64,000 nt of DNA from Synaphobranchus kaupii (taxonomy: Eukaryota > Chordata > Actinopteri > Anguilliformes > Synaphobranchidae), in the NCBI GenBank assembly GCA_029718625.1, contig CM056381.1, positions 50,459,805-50,523,804 of the forward strand, read 5' to 3'. Within the stretch, counting starts at the first letter, position 1. Each line of letters starts with the position of its first letter. Positions 63,992 to 64,000 of the stretch are shown in pieces. The translations under genes were made by a program, and so were the position numbers. The notes beneath the pieces were generated by a model that was given only the letters and a program-made list of their open reading frames with translations, was not told the origin of the DNA and ran no database searches.

Positions 63992-64000
63992 TGGCTTCTG
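54116..64000 (-). CDS. gale: UDP-glucose 4-epimerase (GALE), eight 3' coding exons
   Basis: GALE interconverts UDP-galactose and UDP-glucose (and the GalNAc/GlcNAc pair) with bound NAD in the cytosolic Leloir pathway. Coding exons, from the right: 63827-63940, 62861-63037, 62425-62538, 61205-61271, 59749-59834, 56491-56568, 54566-54680 and 54116-54180, together 271 codons plus TGA. Human GALE is 348 residues, so about 77 N-terminal residues, with the GxxGxxG NAD motif, lie beyond the edge. Seen here: [20 protein letters not shown]; the catalytic SSSATVYG and YGKTK (Ser and YxxxK of the extended SDR family); [61 protein letters not shown]. All splice sites are GT/AG and all phases agree, so it looks functional, though its introns are full of transposons. 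Confidence 0.97.
54281..54475. repeat. CA/CT microsatellite in gale intron
   Basis: (CA)n with ctctct and acgcgcac interruptions. Confidence 0.93.
54566..54680 (-). CDS. gale: gale penultimate exon
   Basis: 115 nt: [38 protein letters not shown] plus T of Cys. Donor atgt|gtgagt, acceptor ttccgcag|. Confidence 0.95.
54828..54897. mobile_element. Truncated copy of the 63485 MITE
   Basis: aaaccagcagacacagcggc + cctccaggattagagtttga matches the end of the element at 63485-63688. Confidence 0.7.
54913..55584. repeat. (GTAT/GTAC/GTGC)n tetranucleotide array
   Basis: About 670 bp of gtatgtatgtacgtatgtgc-type units. The TATG core is interrupted regularly by tacg and tgcg. Resumes at 56322 after the inserted foldback. 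Confidence 0.95.
55585..56321. mobile_element. hAT-type foldback element
   Basis: Two arms of about 350 bp in inverted orientation around an A/T-rich centre (about 55930-55985), ends cagtggcggctcctgagctg and its inverse. Flanked by gtatgtat (55577-55584 and 56322-56329), which fits an 8-bp duplication but is not independent proof because the host array has the same repeat. Confidence 0.88.
56491..56568 (-). CDS. gale: gale exon ([10 protein letters not shown] block)
   Basis: 26 codons, [26 protein letters not shown]. Acceptor ctctgcag|, donor |gtgagt. Confidence 0.96.
56689..57933 (-). mobile_element. Near-intact Tc1/mariner transposon (DD36E type)
   Basis: 1245 bp, TIRs cactgcccgtccaaaaaaaa / inverse, TA on both sides (56687-56688, 57934-57935). 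Minus-strand transposase in two frames. From 57774, [20 protein letters not shown], then helix-turn-helix regions ([20 protein letters not shown]). From about 57360 another frame gives [20 protein letters not shown], then [20 protein letters not shown] and [19 protein letters not shown], ending at 56720. One frameshift in a T-run (57363-57369) separates them. The catalytic Asp (of DNA) and Glu (of PIEN) are 36 residues apart, the spacing of the DD36E (Incomer-like) group. Confidence 0.93.
57993..59030. mobile_element. Sleeping Beauty/SALT-like IR/DR foldback element
   Basis: Outer ends cagttgaagtcggaagttta + catacac and their inverse, inner direct repeats ccagtgggtcagaagtttac at 58191 and the inverse near 58835, the IR/DR arrangement of salmonid-type Tc1 elements. 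TA precedes the left end. Between them, instead of transposase, lies an inverted duplication of a unique sequence (ggggggtgggactagattta / inverse), so the whole 1.04 kb is a near-palindrome. A half copy is at 7258-7741. Confidence 0.92.
59230..59740. repeat. 21-24-bp GA-rich minisatellite (ggagtggaggatagataga)
   Basis: About 22 units in the gale intron, ending 9 bp short of the exon at 59749. Open in both strands. Confidence 0.93.
59749..59834 (-). CDS. gale: gale exon ([12 protein letters not shown] block)
   Basis: 86 nt: [29 protein letters not shown]. Acceptor preceded by a C-run (minus strand) of about 18, 59840-59858. Confidence 0.96.
59935..61155 (-). mobile_element. Tc1/mariner copy whose centre is a 42-bp minisatellite
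   Basis: Minus-strand transposase pieces: [60 protein letters not shown], then loss of the left end at about 59935. The right TIR is ggtttttccctttaatttgt at 61133-61152. Between lies the array (60187-61139). Same family as 12815-18167. Confidence 0.9.
60187..61139. repeat. 42-bp minisatellite, about 22 copies
   Basis: Same unit as 13765-18167 (gagccaccggaccccctcac, tgtaggggtttctcctttaaca). The first unit joins the transposase (cacagcatagcagagccacc) and the last joins the TIR (cactgttggggtttttccct). Confidence 0.95.
61166..61204. repeat. (CA)n microsatellite that forms a gale splice donor
   Basis: On the gale strand it reads ACAG|gtgtgtgtgt from 61204 downwards. Confidence 0.93.
61205..61271 (-). 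CDS. gale: gale exon ([14 protein letters not shown] block)
   Basis: 67 nt: [22 protein letters not shown] plus G. Acceptor tcctctcag|, donor is the first GT of a (GT)n run. Confidence 0.95.
61346..62118. mobile_element. Long foldback DNA element
   Basis: Left arm aagggatatttcac, cgtgtgacagaagtaatttt, ggagcctaccccattatatt (from 61346) pairs with its inverse at about 61940-62118 (aaaattacttctgtcacacg, tgaaatatccctttt). Arms of about 190 bp with more inverted similarity towards the centre (acacgacggtgaaaagg / aacacgacagtgaaaagg). No ORF. Confidence 0.88.
62425..62538 (-). CDS. gale: gale exon ([12 protein letters not shown] block)
   Basis: 38 codons: [38 protein letters not shown]. Splice sites gtaacag| and |gtaaca. 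Confidence 0.97.
62629..62840. repeat. 57-bp minisatellite, about 3.7 copies
   Basis: ggcggggctatgcattatgg + gcagggctatgtgtcatggg + cagggctgtgttttgta. Ends 21 bp from the gale exon at 62861. Confidence 0.92.
62861..63037 (-). CDS. gale: gale exon with the catalytic Ser and YxxxK
   Basis: 59 codons: [67 protein letters not shown] holds the catalytic Ser and YGKTK the Tyr/Lys pair. Confidence 0.98.
63038..63476. other. gale intron sequence
   Basis: A short tandem cagaca run at 63050-63085. Nothing else recognised up to the MITE. Confidence 0.5.
63485..63688. mobile_element. 204-bp MITE with perfect 8-bp TSD
   Basis: Flanked by atctacag at 63477-63484 and 63689-63696. Ends caggggtgtcaagatccggt + cctggagggccgcagtgtct and the inverse. 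8-bp duplication fits hAT. Confidence 0.95.
63827..63940 (-). CDS. gale: gale exon ([11 protein letters not shown] block)
   Basis: 38 codons: [38 protein letters not shown]. The earlier exons are outside the window. Confidence 0.97.
63947..63990. repeat. (CAGA)n microsatellite
   Basis: About 11 cagacagacaga units in the gale intron at the window edge. Confidence 0.95.

Overview
The window reads as vertebrate, almost certainly teleost fish, nuclear DNA. It has split genes with GT/AG introns, Tc1/mariner and hAT DNA transposons of types common in fish, including Sleeping Beauty-like IR/DR ends, fish-type LINE remnants, and very many micro- and minisatellites. There is no bacterial-style gene organisation. 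A run of exactly 500 N (18168-18667) shows it is a draft scaffold.

Four protein-coding loci can be supported. (1) Plus strand, 12426-12714: first coding exon of an ENDOD1-like secreted endonuclease with a TATA box, broken by a one-base frameshift and with no second exon visible. (2) Plus strand, 19364-35229: eight 3' exons of a DLGAP/SAPAP/GKAP postsynaptic scaffold gene, probably dlgap3, ending in the family's PDZ-binding tail (here QTRF). Two exons carry net frameshifts. The 5' exons are missing, probably because of the gap. (3) Minus strand, 40917-42146: an intact rhodopsin-class GPCR resembling the platelet-activating factor receptor (ptafr-like). (4) Minus strand, 54116-63940: the last eight coding exons of gale (UDP-glucose 4-epimerase), all in frame, with the N-terminal exons beyond the right edge. 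DLGAP3, PTAFR and GALE all lie on human 1p, so the neighbourhood looks like conserved synteny. The genes do not form a pathway.

Layout. 0.2-3.8 kb: 51-bp composite minisatellite, open in frame on both strands. 3.8-6.4 kb: LINE split by a Tc1 element. 7.3-9.0 kb: truncated SB-like foldback, then a DNA element with a solo LTR nested in it. 9.1-11.5 kb: 37-bp minisatellite. 12.4-12.7 kb: ENDOD1-like exon. 12.8-18.2 kb: Tc1 relic with a nested hAT MITE and a 42-bp minisatellite running into the gap. 18.7-35.2 kb: dlgap, with nearly every intron filled by a different tandem array. 36-40.6 kb: intergenic repeats and MITEs. 40.9-43.8 kb: GPCR and a 35-bp array upstream of it. 44.2-45.2 kb: Tc1-like element with terminal repeats of about 210 bp. 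45.2-47.1 kb: CA-rich satellite. 47.6-51.4 kb: two hAT elements with perfect 8-bp target duplications. 54.1-64 kb: gale, whose introns hold a nearly intact DD36E Tc1/mariner transposon, an SB-like foldback, two other foldbacks and a second copy of the 42-bp array.

The main theme is tandem arrays born from other functional sequence. Two arrays grew inside transposons: the 42-bp array joins a transposase segment to the element's own terminal repeat, and the 35-bp purine array is one expanded arm of a palindromic MITE. Several arrays in dlgap grew from splice-site sequence, including about 20 copies of an AG|GT motif placed directly before an exon. I saw no CRISPR array, tRNA or rRNA, and no evidence for a wholly new coding system.
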